Origin: Treponema sp.
GTDB lineage: Bacteria > Spirochaetota > Spirochaetia > Treponematales > Breznakiellaceae
DNA: 42,494 nucleotides
Assembly: GCA_031280125.1 (NCBI GenBank)
Contig: JAITHE010000109.1
Location: 1 to 42,494, forward strand
Reading direction: 5' to 3'
In this document: piece after piece, positions 16,031-25,510 of the stretch
How the letters are laid out: the number at the start of each line of letters is the position of its first letter
Position numbering within the stretch: position 1 is the first letter of the stretch
Notes under the pieces: generated by a model
What the model was told of the DNA's origin: nothing
Databases searched by the model: none
Seen by the model: the letters and a program-made list of their open reading frames with translations, nothing else
Program-made: the position numbers and the translations under genes

Positions 16031-16612
16031 CTAAACCCCAAATGAAAGGGCCGCCGCAATCTTGGAGCGGCGGTCCCCTTCGGTGATTTCGCCGTTAAGG
16101 TAATCCTTGATGATTAATTTTATAACCCCAGGAAAGGTCTTCCAGAATTTCTGGGGCCAGTCGCCCATGGTTTCCCTCAGTTTCCGGTTTTCCCCTTCGG
16201 GCATGCGGCCTGTGGAAAAACCCACAAACTGTTCCGTCATTTCCAGAATCATATCCGGGGGAGGTCCCGAAGGACGCGAATCATCCTCCTGACGGCCGGA
16301 GGTTCCACCGGGGATCCAGGCGGCGGTAAGGCCCGCTATCTGTTCATCGGTCAATTCCGGCGCTTCCTGCCGGATAATCCGCACAGCCATGTTTCGCACC
16401 GTTTCCCGCAGCCCCTCGATACTGGCTCCCGTATTGATTTGACCGGCAAGCTCCCGGGCCATCCTGCGGGGATCCGGAAGACCGGCGGCTCCGCCAAACA
16501 TGGCCAGTTCCCGGCGGCGGCGTACCACCGCGGCGGCCACCGCCTCGATGGCTTTTTCATCACAGCGGTTAAGGATATAATCCATAACCCGGACCAGTTC
16601 GGAATTCGCCAT
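16031..16612 (-). CDS. Hypothetical protein
   Basis: A 193-residue soluble protein that I do not recognise. It is mainly helical: MANSELVRVMDYILNRCDEK at the start, an Arg-rich helix (AAVVRRRRELAMFGG), and a C-terminal helical part (QKFWKTFPGVIKLIIKDYL). A Gly/Ser/Pro-rich linker lies near residues 120-140. The frame extends upstream to 16855, but the start at 16612 is preferred because the upstream part overlaps the promoter and start of the divergent gene at 16782 and has poor composition, and TACACT stands six bases before ATG 16612. It is probably leaderless. Confidence 0.75.
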   Translation of the reverse strand: MANSELVRVMDYILNRCDEKAIEAVAAAVVRRRRELAMFGGAAGLPDPRRMARELAGQINTGASIEGLRETVRNMAVRIIRQEAPELTDEQIAGLTAAWIPGGTSGRQEDDSRPSGPPPDMILEMTEQFVGFSTGRMPEGENRKLRETMGDWPQKFWKTFPGVIKLIIKDYLNGEITEGDRRSKIAAALSFGV

Positions 16613-16618
16613 AGGATA

Positions 16619-16624
16619 AGTGTA
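16619..16624 (-). promoter_or_regulatory. -10 hexamer next to the 16612 start
   Basis: TACACT on the minus strand is followed by six bases and ATG. No ribosome binding site is present in the gap. Confidence 0.45.
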
Positions 16625-16746
16625 GCGTAAAAAAACAGGGAGGAACAGGCCGGACCGCCGGCCCCGGGATTGATTAAACCTTTGCTGCGGTTGGCCCCCC
16701 CCGCTGCAGAGGAAGGGTATTAAACTCCTTTGCCGCGGATACGGAA

Positions 16747-16775
16747 GGGACTTTTTATTCCTTTTTAAGCATACT
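16747..16775 (+). promoter_or_regulatory. Promoter of the metallo-hydrolase gene
   Basis: GGGACT (16747-16752), a 17-bp spacer and CATACT (16770-16775), then six bases to ATG 16782. The -35 resembles the GGGACA found at the M20 gene. A leaderless message is predicted. Confidence 0.45.
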
Positions 16776-16781
16776 GTCTGC

Positions 16782-17585
16782 ATGAAACTTACAATCCTCG
16801 GCTCCGGAACCTCCCACGGCGTCCCCGTGATCGGCTGCGCCTGCCCTGTCTGCATCTCCCCGGACAGCCGGGACAGGCGGATGCGCTGTTCCCTCTATAT
16901 AGAAGGACCGGCGGGAGAACGGGCGGTGATCGACACCGGCCCGGAATTCCGGCTCCAGGCTCTAAAAGCGGGGATGGAGCGGCTGGATGCGGTATTCCTG
17001 ACCCATGCCCATGCGGATCATATCCACGGCCTGGACGACATCCGCCCCTTGAGCAGGGAAAAACCTATCCCCGTTTATGGAAACGGCCCCGTCATCGCCG
17101 AATTCCGGAAACGCTTTGCCTATATTTTCAGGATTACCCAGACGGGGGGAGGCAAACCAAGGATAGCAACCTGCATCGCCGACGGCCCCGTTAGGCTGGG
17201 AAGCCTTGTTTTTACCCCCCTTCCGGTAAAGCATGGAACCCTCGATATTTTGGGCTGGAAAATTGAACAGGAATCAGCGCCGGAGGTTTCCGCTGTTTAT
17301 CTGACCGATACATCCTTTATCGGCGGCGAAACCATGGGAATCATCGGCAGACCGGATCTGCTTATCATAGGAGCCCTGCGGGGCCGGCCCCATGAAACCC
17401 ACTTTACCTTTGGGGAAGCCCTGGAAACCGCCGCCGGTACCGGAACTCCGCGGGCCTTTTTGACCCATATCTGTCATGAACATTCCCACCGGCAGATAGA
17501 AGAGTATTGCCGGTCCTTTGTGGAAAAAAACGCCCCGGGATTGAAGGCGGGACCTGCCTGGGACGGGCTGGGGTTAACCCTTTAG
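16782..17585 (+). CDS. PhnP-like metallo-beta-lactamase-fold phosphodiesterase
   Basis: A cytosolic metallo-hydrolase of 267 residues, the size of PhnP-type phosphoribosyl cyclic phosphodiesterases. The metal-binding motif HAHADHIHGLDD (residues 75-86) is intact, with further ligands in KHGTLDILGW, LTDTSF and LTHICHEHSH. Three cysteines near the N terminus (GCACPVC, residues 18-24) match the structural zinc site of PhnP. No other phosphonate-degradation gene is present, so the natural substrate is open; cyclic phosphates or cyclic nucleotides are family possibilities. Confidence 0.9.
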   Translation: MKLTILGSGTSHGVPVIGCACPVCISPDSRDRRMRCSLYIEGPAGERAVIDTGPEFRLQALKAGMERLDAVFLTHAHADHIHGLDDIRPLSREKPIPVYGNGPVIAEFRKRFAYIFRITQTGGGKPRIATCIADGPVRLGSLVFTPLPVKHGTLDILGWKIEQESAPEVSAVYLTDTSFIGGETMGIIGRPDLLIIGALRGRPHETHFTFGEALETAAGTGTPRAFLTHICHEHSHRQIEEYCRSFVEKNAPGLKAGPAWDGLGLTL

Positions 17586-17621
17586 CTTTCCCCGTTCCGG
17601 AAAGATTCCCGCCCTGCCGGA

Positions 17622-17813
17622 CTATACCTTTTTGGTGATCAAGTCACTTTTAAGGCAACGGGTGCAGATTTTAACGGTTACGGTGGTACCGCCACTATTC
17701 GTTTTTACCTTTTTGAGGTTAGGCTTCCAGACCCGCCGGGTACGGTTTTTGGCGTGGCTGACCGAATTACCGGTAATGGTGTGTTTTCCGCAAATATCGC
17801 AGGTCCGTGACAT
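17622..17813 (-). CDS. rpmB: 50S ribosomal protein L28
   Basis: A 63-residue basic ribosomal protein of the large subunit. It opens [10 protein letters not shown] and carries [18 protein letters not shown], the L28 hallmark. Cys5, Cys8, Cys50 and Cys53 form two CxxC pairs, so this is the zinc-binding form. The start is preceded by AAGGAAGG. A promoter lies at 17870-17898. It is convergent with the metallo-hydrolase gene. Confidence 0.97.
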   Translation of the reverse strand: MSRTCDICGKHTITGNSVSHAKNRTRRVWKPNLKKVKTNSGGTTVTVKICTRCLKSDLITKKV

Positions 17814-17869
17814 GATAATCCTTCCTTAAAATACATCAGCTTGTTCAAGCCGGAATTTCCATAGGCTTC

Positions 17870-17898
17870 AGCATACCGGAAAACAGGGCCCGTGTAAA
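17870..17898 (-). promoter_or_regulatory. Promoter of rpmB
   Basis: TTTACA (17898-17893), a 17-bp spacer and TATGCT (17875-17870) on the minus strand, giving a leader of about 50 bases before ATG 17813. Confidence 0.55.
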
Positions 17899-17904
17899 GC
17901 CTCC

Positions 17905-17918
17905 GCGGGGATCCCCGC
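17905..17918. terminator. Palindrome right after the LUD gene
   Basis: GCGGGGATCCCCGC is a perfect 14-bp palindrome next to the stop of the gene at 17919. It could form a stem at the mRNA end. No T-run follows. Confidence 0.35.
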
Positions 17919-18563
17919 CTAAAACCCCAGGTCTTTCCCAACAATGATCACCTTGATCCTCCCCGCGGGCTTGCAGAGCCGGGTGATCACGATGTGGGAA
18001 CACACCGAATCCCCGCTCTTGCAATCGGCGCAGGCGCCGGTGATGGAACAGGGGGTTTTTAACGAAGGAAAACGCTGAACATTGAGGGGCGCCGCATGAT
18101 ACCGGGCCCGGGCCAGGGCATCCTCCGGGCTTTTGACCGCCTTGTTGATACCGGTAACGACGATCACCTGTTTGGGACCGTAACAGAGGGCGGCGACCCG
18201 GTTGCCGTTGCCGTCGATGTTGACAAGCTGGCCGTCTTCGCTGATCCCATTGGCGCCCATCAGAAAGGTACCACAAAGCAGGGCCTGCCGCCCCAGTTCA
18301 GCCTTTTCCTCCGAATTTGCCGCCGCATCCCGGTTGATCACGGCATAACCCCGCTGCACCGCCTCGCCGTACAGGTTCATGGCCTTGGCCGTCATGGATC
18401 CCCCCCAGGAAACAACATGATCCGGGGGGATAAGGCTGAACACTTTTTCCACCGCTTCGGGAATATCACCAAAATACCACGCATCAAAATGCCGGTCCTG
18501 AAGGGCCTTTACCAGGGTTGATCCCAGTTTGGTGTTTCTAAGATCATGAAAGGATCTGTCCAT
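17919..18563 (-). CDS. LUD-domain protein (LutC/YkgG-like)
   Basis: A cytosolic protein of 214 residues that matches the LUD (lactate utilisation, formerly DUF162) fold. Motifs are VVSWGGSMTAKAMNLY (about residues 50-65), GTFLMGANGISEDGQLVNIDGNGNR (about 98-122), QVIVVTGINKAVKSPEDALAR, and a Cys-rich C-terminal part (CSITGACADCKSGDSVCSH). LutC-type proteins act with iron-sulfur partners in lactate oxidation, but no lutA or lutB lies nearby, and many clostridial and spirochaetal LUD proteins occur alone. The cysteines might bind a metal. AAGGAGG precedes the ATG. The gene is divergent from the EamA transporter. Confidence 0.88.
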   Translation of the reverse strand: MDRSFHDLRNTKLGSTLVKALQDRHFDAWYFGDIPEAVEKVFSLIPPDHVVSWGGSMTAKAMNLYGEAVQRGYAVINRDAAANSEEKAELGRQALLCGTFLMGANGISEDGQLVNIDGNGNRVAALCYGPKQVIVVTGINKAVKSPEDALARARYHAAPLNVQRFPSLKTPCSITGACADCKSGDSVCSHIVITRLCKPAGRIKVIIVGKDLGF

Positions 18564-18612
18564 GAATCTCCTCCTTGATTACTGTTTACTGTACCCGCGG
18601 CGGGTTTTTTAC

Positions 18613-18618
18613 TACTAT
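18613..18618 (+). promoter_or_regulatory. -10 hexamer next to the EamA start
   Basis: TACTAT is followed by six bases and ATG 18625. At 17 bp upstream stands TGTACC (18590-18595), a partial -35. No ribosome binding site lies before the ATG. Confidence 0.45.
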
Positions 18619-18624
18619 TGTAGT

Positions 18625-19572
18625 ATGCATAAAACCGCTTTTCTCGCCAATATGCTCTGCGTCCTTTTCTGGGGATTTTCCTTTATTTCGATTAAAATCG
18701 CCGTTCTGGTCATTCCGCCCATGAGTCTGGGGGCCCTGCGGTTTGCCGTCGCGGTGTTGTTGCTGCTGGCATACCGGCTTTGCGCCCCCCGGCGGCCCGG
18801 GGAAAACCAGAAGGGCGGCGGACTTACACCGGGGGACCTTCCCTATTTAGCCGGATCGGGCCTTTCGGGGGTTACCTTTTACTTTTTCTTTGAAAACAAC
18901 GGCGTTGCCCTGGTAACCGCCTCGGAGGCTTCGATTATTATGGCGGCCATTCCGGTATTGACCATGAGCGCCGAATGGCTGACATCCAGGCTGTTTCCAG
19001 CACAGGCCCGGGGCGCCGGAGGACTTGTCCGCCTTGGCCGGCGGCACTGGCTGGGGGCTCTAGTCTCTGTGGCGGGGGTAATCCTGGTGGCCCGTGTTTC
19101 CTTTTCCCTTTCGGGAAACATAGCGGGTTATCTCTATATGGGTGGAGCCGCCCTCTGCTGGGTAGCCTACGGCTTTTTTACGCGGCCCCTCTTTGGCCGG
19201 GGACGTTCCCAAAGCTACATCGTCTTTTGGCAGAATGTTTTTGGGCTTCTGGGTTTCCTGCCCTTTGCCGTGCTGGAACACGCCCAATGGCAGATACCCT
19301 CCACCTCCGTGATGCTGCACGTGCTGTTCCTGGGACTGTGCTGTTCCGCCGCTGGCTACCTGCTTTATGCCCACGCCTTCAAGGCTCTGGGGGCGCCCGT
19401 CGCTTCGGTGTTCCTTAACCTGATTCCCGCAATAACCGCCGTGGCCGGTTTTTTCATCCTAGGCGACAGACTCAGCGCCCTGCAGTGGACCGGGGCGGCC
19501 CTGGTACTTACTGGCGTCTACCTGACGGTCCTCCCCGGCTTTTCCCAGGCACGTCTGCGCCCCGGCCCCTAA
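18625..19572 (+). CDS. EamA/DMT-superfamily transporter
   Basis: An inner-membrane exporter-like protein of 315 residues with ten predicted helices in two EamA repeats. It opens [20 protein letters not shown], typical of the family; the longer frame from 18562 would overlap the divergent gene. The first repeat ends near VLTMSAEWL and the second begins at the segment [18 protein letters not shown]. The substrate is unknown; amino acids or metabolites are usual. Its TAA stop and the TAG stop of ftsH overlap on opposite strands in the four bases CTAA. Confidence 0.9.
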   Translation: MHKTAFLANMLCVLFWGFSFISIKIAVLVIPPMSLGALRFAVAVLLLLAYRLCAPRRPGENQKGGGLTPGDLPYLAGSGLSGVTFYFFFENNGVALVTASEASIIMAAIPVLTMSAEWLTSRLFPAQARGAGGLVRLGRRHWLGALVSVAGVILVARVSFSLSGNIAGYLYMGGAALCWVAYGFFTRPLFGRGRSQSYIVFWQNVFGLLGFLPFAVLEHAQWQIPSTSVMLHVLFLGLCCSAAGYLLYAHAFKALGAPVASVFLNLIPAITAVAGFFILGDRLSALQWTGAALVLTGVYLTVLPGFSQARLRPGP

Positions 19573-21575
19573 CCCGGCGGCGATCCATCCGCTCTGAGGG
19601 CTTCTCCCCCGGAGGAAAGCCGGCAGAGGCCGTTAAATTCCTTTTCGTCCAGCGTCTCTTTTTCCAGCAGTACCACCGTAATCTTGTCCAGGAGTTCCCT
19701 TTTTTCTGCCAGCAGCGCCTTGGCATGGGCGTATCGCTCTTCTGAAATCCTGGCCACCTCTTCATCGATGTATTGCTGAGTGGCCTCCGAATATTCCCGG
19801 TGCAGAAAGGGATCCCCCTGCCGGTCTCCCAGCATACCCCCTCCCCGCTGGGTCAGGGCGGTATGCTTGAACCGGTCCGACATGCCGTAATCGGTGATCA
19901 TTTTTCTGGCAATATCGGTAACCTTGGTAAGATCGTTGGCCGCTCCAGTGGAGACGGTGCCGAAGACCAGATCCTCCGCCGCCCGGCCCCCCAAAAGGAC
20001 ATCGATCTTTCCCAGCAGTTCCTCCCGGGTAACAATGTAGCGGTCTTCCACGGGCATCTGCAGCGTATAGCCCAGCGCCCCAAAACCCCGGGGAATAATC
20101 GAAATCTTCTGCACCGGATCCGAGGAAGGGGTAAACGCCGCCAGCAGGGCGTGGCCCGTTTCGTGGACCGCAATAACCCGCCTGGCCTCGCCGGACATAA
20201 CCCGGCTCTTTTTTTGAAGCCCCGCCACGGTTTTTTCAATGGCCTCAAACAGATCCTGCTGTTCTACCTGTTTCCTGCCGGAACGGACCGCCAGCAAGGC
20301 CGCCTCGTTGATAATGTTGGCCAAATCTGCCCCCACAAAACCAGAGGTACTCCGGGCCACCGCCGCCAGATCCACCCCGGAACCCAGCTTTACCACCCCG
20401 GCATGGATCCGCAGTATGGCCTCCCGTCCGGAAAGATCCGGACGGTCCACCAAAACCTGCCGGTCGAACCGTCCGGGCCTGAGCAGGGCCGGATCCAGTA
20501 CGTCCGGCCTGTTGGTGGCCGCTAGGATGATCAGCCCCGACGTACCGTCAAAACCGTCCATTTCCACCAAAAGCTGGTTGAGGGTCTGCTCCCGCTCATC
20601 GTTGCCACCGGCGATGTTGTTGATCCGGCTTTTACCGATGGCGTCAAGCTCGTCTATGAAGATAATACAGGGGGCCTTCTGCCGGGCCTGCTTAAAGAGA
20701 TCCCGTACCCGGGCGGCGCCCACCCCCACAAACATTTCCACAAAATCCGCGCCGCTCATCCGGAAGAAGGGAACCTCCGCCTCCCCTGCCACCGCCCGGG
20801 CTAAGAGCGTCTTCCCCGTGCCCGGCGGGCCCACCAGCAGCACTCCCTTGGGGATCTTCCCCCCTATGGCGGTGTACTTTTCCGGACTTTTAAGAAAGTC
20901 CACCACCTCCACCAGCTCCTCCCGGGCCTCGTCCACCCCTGCCACATCCTTAAACCGGGTAACAATGTCTCCCTCGGCGACGATCACCGCTTTGTTCTGC
21001 CCCACGGAAAGGACATTGCCCCCCAGGCCGGACCGCTTCATCAAAAAACGCCAGATTACAATAAAAAACACAATGGGCAGCACCCAGCTCAGGATCAGGT
21101 TTACCACGGCCCCGCCCTGACGGGAAACCCCGTGGTAGGCCACGTTTTTTTCATCCATCAGCTTGATAAACCCCTCGTCGTTCAGGGGGATGGTCCGGTA
21201 TACCCTTTCGGCAGCCCGGCCATCGCCTCCCTGCCCGGCCCCTCCCCCCAGGCGGGCGGAACCGGGCAGGGAAAAGGGAAAGGGAGGGAAGACGGTTCCC
21301 GGCTCTTCGCTCTTTTTATCCCCGGTGTAGCCGGTAAACAGGGATTCGCTCAATTCCACCCGCCTAATCTCGCCGGAAGCGATCCGGGCTTTGAATTCGG
21401 AAAAGTCGATGGGCGGCGCGGACCTGTGGGTCAACACATAGTTGAGCCCTCCCATGAGGGTCAAAAAAAGAAGGAGGGAAAGGACGGAAAATTTCCCGGG
21501 CCCGAATTTACCCGGGGGTTTGGGTTTTTTGCCGAAAGGAAGGGGATTCCGGTCCCCGCCGCCGCTGCTAACCAT
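19569..21575 (-). CDS. ftsH: ATP-dependent zinc metalloprotease FtsH
   Basis: A membrane-anchored AAA+ protease of 668 residues that degrades membrane and short-lived proteins as a hexamer. Order: cytoplasmic Gly/Pro/Lys-rich N-terminus (1-30), first membrane helix (about 29-48), periplasmic domain with an unusual Gly/Pro-rich insert (about 91-120), second helix (about 155-180), AAA module with Walker A GPPGTGKT (249-256) and Walker [10 protein letters not shown] (304-312), the second region of homology with [18 protein letters not shown], and the protease domain with the zinc motif HETGH (471-475). The start has TATCAT seven bases upstream and no ribosome binding site. Its stop overlaps that of the convergent EamA gene. 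Confidence 0.97.
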   Translation of the reverse strand: MVSSGGGDRNPLPFGKKPKPPGKFGPGKFSVLSLLLFLTLMGGLNYVLTHRSAPPIDFSEFKARIASGEIRRVELSESLFTGYTGDKKSEEPGTVFPPFPFSLPGSARLGGGAGQGGDGRAAERVYRTIPLNDEGFIKLMDEKNVAYHGVSRQGGAVVNLILSWVLPIVFFIVIWRFLMKRSGLGGNVLSVGQNKAVIVAEGDIVTRFKDVAGVDEAREELVEVVDFLKSPEKYTAIGGKIPKGVLLVGPPGTGKTLLARAVAGEAEVPFFRMSGADFVEMFVGVGAARVRDLFKQARQKAPCIIFIDELDAIGKSRINNIAGGNDEREQTLNQLLVEMDGFDGTSGLIILAATNRPDVLDPALLRPGRFDRQVLVDRPDLSGREAILRIHAGVVKLGSGVDLAAVARSTSGFVGADLANIINEAALLAVRSGRKQVEQQDLFEAIEKTVAGLQKKSRVMSGEARRVIAVHETGHALLAAFTPSSDPVQKISIIPRGFGALGYTLQMPVEDRYIVTREELLGKIDVLLGGRAAEDLVFGTVSTGAANDLTKVTDIARKMITDYGMSDRFKHTALTQRGGGMLGDRQGDPFLHREYSEATQQYIDEEVARISEERYAHAKALLAEKRELLDKITVVLLEKETLDEKEFNGLCRLSSGGEALRADGSPPG

Positions 21576-21582
21576 ACCCTAG

Positions 21583-21588
21583 ATGATA
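21583..21588 (-). promoter_or_regulatory. -10 hexamer next to the ftsH start
   Basis: TATCAT on the minus strand is followed by seven bases and ATG 21575. No good -35 was found. Confidence 0.4.
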
Positions 21589-21706
21589 CTAAAAACCGCC
21601 CGGGAAAACTAGACCGTGCCCCGGCCCGGCCCGCCGGGGTTTGTCAATACCCCGGGGCAAAAAAATACAAAACAGCAAAAACCCCGCCAGGCAGGCCCCG
21701 GAAGGC

Positions 21707-21735
21707 TTGACGTAAACCGGTTTGTGTATCACCAT
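21707..21735 (+). promoter_or_regulatory. Promoter of the chemotaxis operon
   Basis: TTGACG (21707-21712), a 17-bp spacer and CACCAT (21730-21735), then six bases to ATG 21742. The strong -35 makes up for a weak -10. No Shine-Dalgarno site is seen, so cheA may be leaderless. I saw no sigma28-type box. Confidence 0.45.
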
Positions 21736-21741
21736 TAACCT

Positions 21742-24159
21742 ATGAGCGATTATCTCGACCCCAACAATGAAGAGCTCCTTAAGGATTTTTTCAGTGAAGC
21801 CCAGATGCAGGTGGATACCCTGGAACAGAACATCCTGGTTCTGGAAAACGAGGGCGGCAACAAGGATGCGGTGGATGAGATATTCCGGGCGGCCCATACC
21901 CTTAAGGGGGGGTCGGCCACGGTGGAAATGATGGAACTGTCCCACTTTACCCACCTGGTAGAGGATGTGCTGGACGCGATCCGGTCGGATCAACTGGGGA
22001 TCAACGAAGACGTGGTGGATACCCTTTTGGCCGCCATCGATATTATCAAGGCCATGTTGACCCAGCGGATGAATGGGGCGGTCTACCAGGGGGATACCTC
22101 CCAAATGGAAGGGCGGCTGGGGGCGATGATTCCCGCCAAGGGCCAAAAGGCCCCGGCCAAACCTGCCGTCCCGGCGGCCCCTGCCACCCCGGCGGTTCTT
22201 GCCGCCCCGCCCCGCTCCGCTCCGGCGGCCTCGGCTCCGGCCCTTTCCCCGGCGGATCTCCAGGAACTGCGGGACGCGGTGGACGGCGGAACCCCGGTGT
22301 ACCAGGTGGCGGTGAGCTTTGACGAAAGCAGTCTGATGAATACCGTGGGAGGAATCCAGTGTTACGCGGCCCTGAAGGGCCTGGGAACCATCCTGCGGAC
22401 CCTGCCGGAATTTGAACAATTGTATGAAGATACCTTTTTCCCCGTGGTGAATTACTATATCGCCTCCACCAAGAGGCCGGAAGAACTGCAAAGATGCGTT
22501 ACGATCCCCGATGTAACCCTGTCAGCGGCGGCGGTAAACATAGACGCCCTGCAATCTTCCGGGGCCCCTGCTTCAAGCGGCCGGGGCTTGCTGCAGGCCG
22601 CGGCCGCGGCGGTTCCTGCCCCGGCGGCCCCTGTTCCTCCTGTGGCTCCCGCCCCTCCCCGCCCCGCTCCTGCGGCCCCGGCGGCGGCGGCTCCCGTTCC
22701 TGCAGCCCCTGCTGCGGCGGAGGGGGCAGGCAAGGCCGGTTCCCCCGGGGATGCCAAAAAGGCGGGCAAGGAGGCGGGTTCCATCCTCCGGGTAGATTCC
22801 AAGCGGATCGACGACCTCCTTAACATGGTATCTGAAACGGTGATCACCAAGGCCACCTTTAACCAGATCAACATCCAGTTTATCGAGCTTTTGAACTATC
22901 TCCACAGCATAGAGGCCACGTACCGGGAAAAAATTAAAAGCCTCTTCGATACCCTGCCGGCCTACCTGGAAAGCATCCAGAATGGCCGGTCCGTCAAGGA
23001 TATTCGCAAGGAAATAAGCGATCAGTACGGGAATATTTTTACCCTCTTTGACGGGTTTGAAACCAGCCTCAAGGGAACCTTGAGCAAATTCCGCTCCACC
23101 AGTCAGAACCTGGGCCGGATCACCGGGGAACTGCAGGAGGGGGTGATGCGGATCCGCATGGTTCCCATCAGCCAGATCTTCAGCCGCTTTCCCCGGCTGG
23201 TGCGGGACCTTTCCAAGTCCCTCAACAAAAAGATCAACCTGGTTATCGAAGGGGAAGAAACGGAACTGGATAAATCGGTGATCGAGGATCTGCTGGATCC
23301 GATTATGCATTCGGTGCGGAATTCCGTGGATCACGGCATTGAAAACGCCGAAGAACGCATGGCGGCGGGCAAGAGCGAAGAAGGGACCGTGTTTCTCAGG
23401 GCTTCCAACGAGGGCAACATGATCCTTATCGAAATAGGCGACGACGGCAAGGGCATAGATGTGGAATCGGTGAAGGCCAAGGCCGTTGAACGGGGGCTTA
23501 TCAACCCCAACAAGGTCCTTTCCGATGTGGAAGCCTACAACCTGATCTTTGAACCGGGCTTTTCCACCGCCAAGCAGATCACCAGCATTTCCGGCCGCGG
23601 CGTGGGTCTGGATGTGGTCCGCCGTTCCATTGAAAAGCTTAACGGAACTGTTACCGTCAGCTCCGAAAAGGGCAAGGGTACCCGGTTTATCATCAAACTG
23701 CCCCTTACCCTGGCGATTATCCAGGGCCTCCTGGTCAAGGTGGGGGAGGAGATCTACTCGATCCCCATCACCAGCGTGATCGAAAGCCTGCGGATTACCC
23801 CTGAGGAGATCAAGCTTATCGACAATTACGAGGTCTTTAACATACGGAACGATGTCATTTCCCTGCTCCGGCTGAACCGGCTTTTCGGCATCAAAACCGA
23901 GGAAAAAAAGGATTATCACTTTATTGTCATTGTGGGCACGGCGGAAAAGAAGATGGGCTTTATGGTGGACAGCCTTATAGGCGAGGAGGACGTGGTCATC
24001 AAGCCCTTACGGGATCAGTTTACCAATTCGCCGGGCATCGCGGGAGCTTCAATACTGGGAGATGGTTCGGTCTCCCTTATTATCGATGTAAGCCAGCTTC
24101 TGGAACTCGGCCAGCGCAAGGAAATGGAACAGCGCCGGATCCGCGAAGGGGTACGGTAG
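21742..24159 (+). CDS. cheA: Chemotaxis histidine kinase CheA
   Basis: The kinase of the chemotaxis array, 805 residues. Order: P1 phosphotransfer domain with AAHTLKGGSATVE, phosphorylated His52; an Ala/Pro-rich linker (about 135-170); a P2-like domain (about 172-270); a second, very Ala/Pro-rich linker (about 275-345); P3 dimerisation region (about 350-480), longer than in enteric CheA; P4 kinase with N box HSVRNSVDHGIE, G1 box DDGKGID and SGRGVGLDVV; and P5 CheW-like domain at the end. The long P3 fits the spirochaetal CheA described in Treponema denticola. It is followed nine bases later by the cheW-cheR fusion gene. Confidence 0.97.
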   Translation: MSDYLDPNNEELLKDFFSEAQMQVDTLEQNILVLENEGGNKDAVDEIFRAAHTLKGGSATVEMMELSHFTHLVEDVLDAIRSDQLGINEDVVDTLLAAIDIIKAMLTQRMNGAVYQGDTSQMEGRLGAMIPAKGQKAPAKPAVPAAPATPAVLAAPPRSAPAASAPALSPADLQELRDAVDGGTPVYQVAVSFDESSLMNTVGGIQCYAALKGLGTILRTLPEFEQLYEDTFFPVVNYYIASTKRPEELQRCVTIPDVTLSAAAVNIDALQSSGAPASSGRGLLQAAAAAVPAPAAPVPPVAPAPPRPAPAAPAAAAPVPAAPAAAEGAGKAGSPGDAKKAGKEAGSILRVDSKRIDDLLNMVSETVITKATFNQINIQFIELLNYLHSIEATYREKIKSLFDTLPAYLESIQNGRSVKDIRKEISDQYGNIFTLFDGFETSLKGTLSKFRSTSQNLGRITGELQEGVMRIRMVPISQIFSRFPRLVRDLSKSLNKKINLVIEGEETELDKSVIEDLLDPIMHSVRNSVDHGIENAEERMAAGKSEEGTVFLRASNEGNMILIEIGDDGKGIDVESVKAKAVERGLINPNKVLSDVEAYNLIFEPGFSTAKQITSISGRGVGLDVVRRSIEKLNGTVTVSSEKGKGTRFIIKLPLTLAIIQGLLVKVGEEIYSIPITSVIESLRITPEEIKLIDNYEVFNIRNDVISLLRLNRLFGIKTEEKKDYHFIVIVGTAEKKMGFMVDSLIGEEDVVIKPLRDQFTNSPGIAGASILGDGSVSLIIDVSQLLELGQRKEMEQRRIREGVR

Positions 24160-24168
24160 GGGTGGTAT

Positions 24169-25500
24169 ATGGCCATAGTGCGGGATTTGGAAACGGTTAA
24201 CGCGGAACTCCAGGAACAAAAGGAGCGGGTGGAAAATGTTGATTTTAAAATGATCACCTTTTCCCTGGCCGGCAAGGACTACGGTGTGGACATTATGAAT
24301 GTCAAGGAAATTGCCAAGGCCGACAAGTTTACCTATGTGCCCAACGCCGCTTCCTATGTGCGGGGGGTTTACAACCTCCGGGGCGACATTATCCCCATTG
24401 TGGATCTCCGGGCTTTTTTTCACCTGCCGGTGGAAAAAAACGAGACGGCCTTTGAAAACATGCTGATCCTCCGCATAGAAGACCGGGTGTACGGAACCAT
24501 TGTGGACAAGATAGATAAGGTGGTGGGGATCAATTCCGAATCGATACAGCCTCCTCATCCTATCTTTGGGGATATTAATATCAAGTTTATCAGCGGGGTG
24601 GTGGAAAAACAGGGCGCCCTGTATATTATCCTGGATGTGATCAGGATCTTTTCTGTCAACGAGGACGATAAAAACAAGCCCCGGCGGCAGGAAGTTTCCG
24701 GAGATGCCTACTACATGCCTCCCCCGGTCCAGGAAACCGCCGCCGGCCCGGACGCCGACGGGGCCGTTTCCGCCCTGGACTTTATCCGCCAGAGCCTGCC
24801 GGCCATCAGGCATTTTTACCCCAGCCCGGTTAACGAACAATGGATCCGGGAGCGTTTTACCGGCTGGAGCATTGGCAGGCAGGGACCGGAGTTGCAGCTT
24901 AAGGACACCAAGGATGCGGACAGCTTTCTTGCCCAGTTCTATTCCCCCTGTTCGGGGGCTTTCTGGAACGAAGACTATGCGGCGGCGGTCAAGGCGGCCC
25001 TGCCGGAACTCAGTTCCCGCCAAATTCAGATCTGGAATGTGGGCTGTGGAAAGGGGTATGAAACTTTTTCATTTGCCTGTATACTCAAAAGCAGGTACCA
25101 GGGGGTCATGTTTAAAATATGGGCCAACGACAGCGACATCATGGCCATATCCCAGGCACCGAGTATGTTCTTTGATGTGGACGAAGTGCCTGAATACTGC
25201 CGGGCCTATATGGTACGGGGGCCCAATGGCTATTCTTTTACCCAGGAGATCAAAGATTCAATTCTGTTTGAATACCATGATGTCCTGAACGACAATTCCC
25301 TGCCGGAGCTTGATCTTATTCTGGCACGGGATATTCTTTCGTTCCTGCCGGTGCAGGAACAAGAGAAGCTGATAGTCCAGTTTGAGGAAAGGCTCAAGAG
25401 CCGGGGTATGGTGTTCCTGGGGCAAAACGAAGAATTGGCGGAAGCTGAATGGCGGTCTGTGGCAAAACAGCCGGTGTCCGCTTTTATGCATAGAGAATAA
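24169..25500 (+). CDS. CheW fused to a CheR-like domain
   Basis: A 443-residue coupling protein. Residues 26-165 are a CheW domain (MITFSLAGKDYGVDIMNVKE; GVYNLRGDIIPIVDLR). A charged and Pro-rich linker (165-200) leads to a CheR-like methyltransferase fold (about 200-443). The SAM-binding motif is altered to GCGKGYE (292-298) from the usual GCSTGEE, the Arg of the FFR motif is replaced (FWNEDY, 265-270), and the RNVLIYF segment reads RDILSFL. Catalysis is therefore doubtful, and the domain is more likely structural. Such CheW-CheR-like proteins are known from spirochaete arrays adapted to thin, curved cells. The ribosome binding site is weak (AGGGG). Confidence 0.93.
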   Translation: MAIVRDLETVNAELQEQKERVENVDFKMITFSLAGKDYGVDIMNVKEIAKADKFTYVPNAASYVRGVYNLRGDIIPIVDLRAFFHLPVEKNETAFENMLILRIEDRVYGTIVDKIDKVVGINSESIQPPHPIFGDINIKFISGVVEKQGALYIILDVIRIFSVNEDDKNKPRRQEVSGDAYYMPPPVQETAAGPDADGAVSALDFIRQSLPAIRHFYPSPVNEQWIRERFTGWSIGRQGPELQLKDTKDADSFLAQFYSPCSGAFWNEDYAAAVKAALPELSSRQIQIWNVGCGKGYETFSFACILKSRYQGVMFKIWANDSDIMAISQAPSMFFDVDEVPEYCRAYMVRGPNGYSFTQEIKDSILFEYHDVLNDNSLPELDLILARDILSFLPVQEQEKLIVQFEERLKSRGMVFLGQNEELAEAEWRSVAKQPVSAFMHRE

Positions 25501-25510
25501 GGAGTTTACC

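Noticed and set aside
18562-18624. Longer start for the EamA transporter
   Set aside because: It would overlap the divergent LUD gene start and adds residues not usual for the family; ATG 18625 fits the N-terminal helix.
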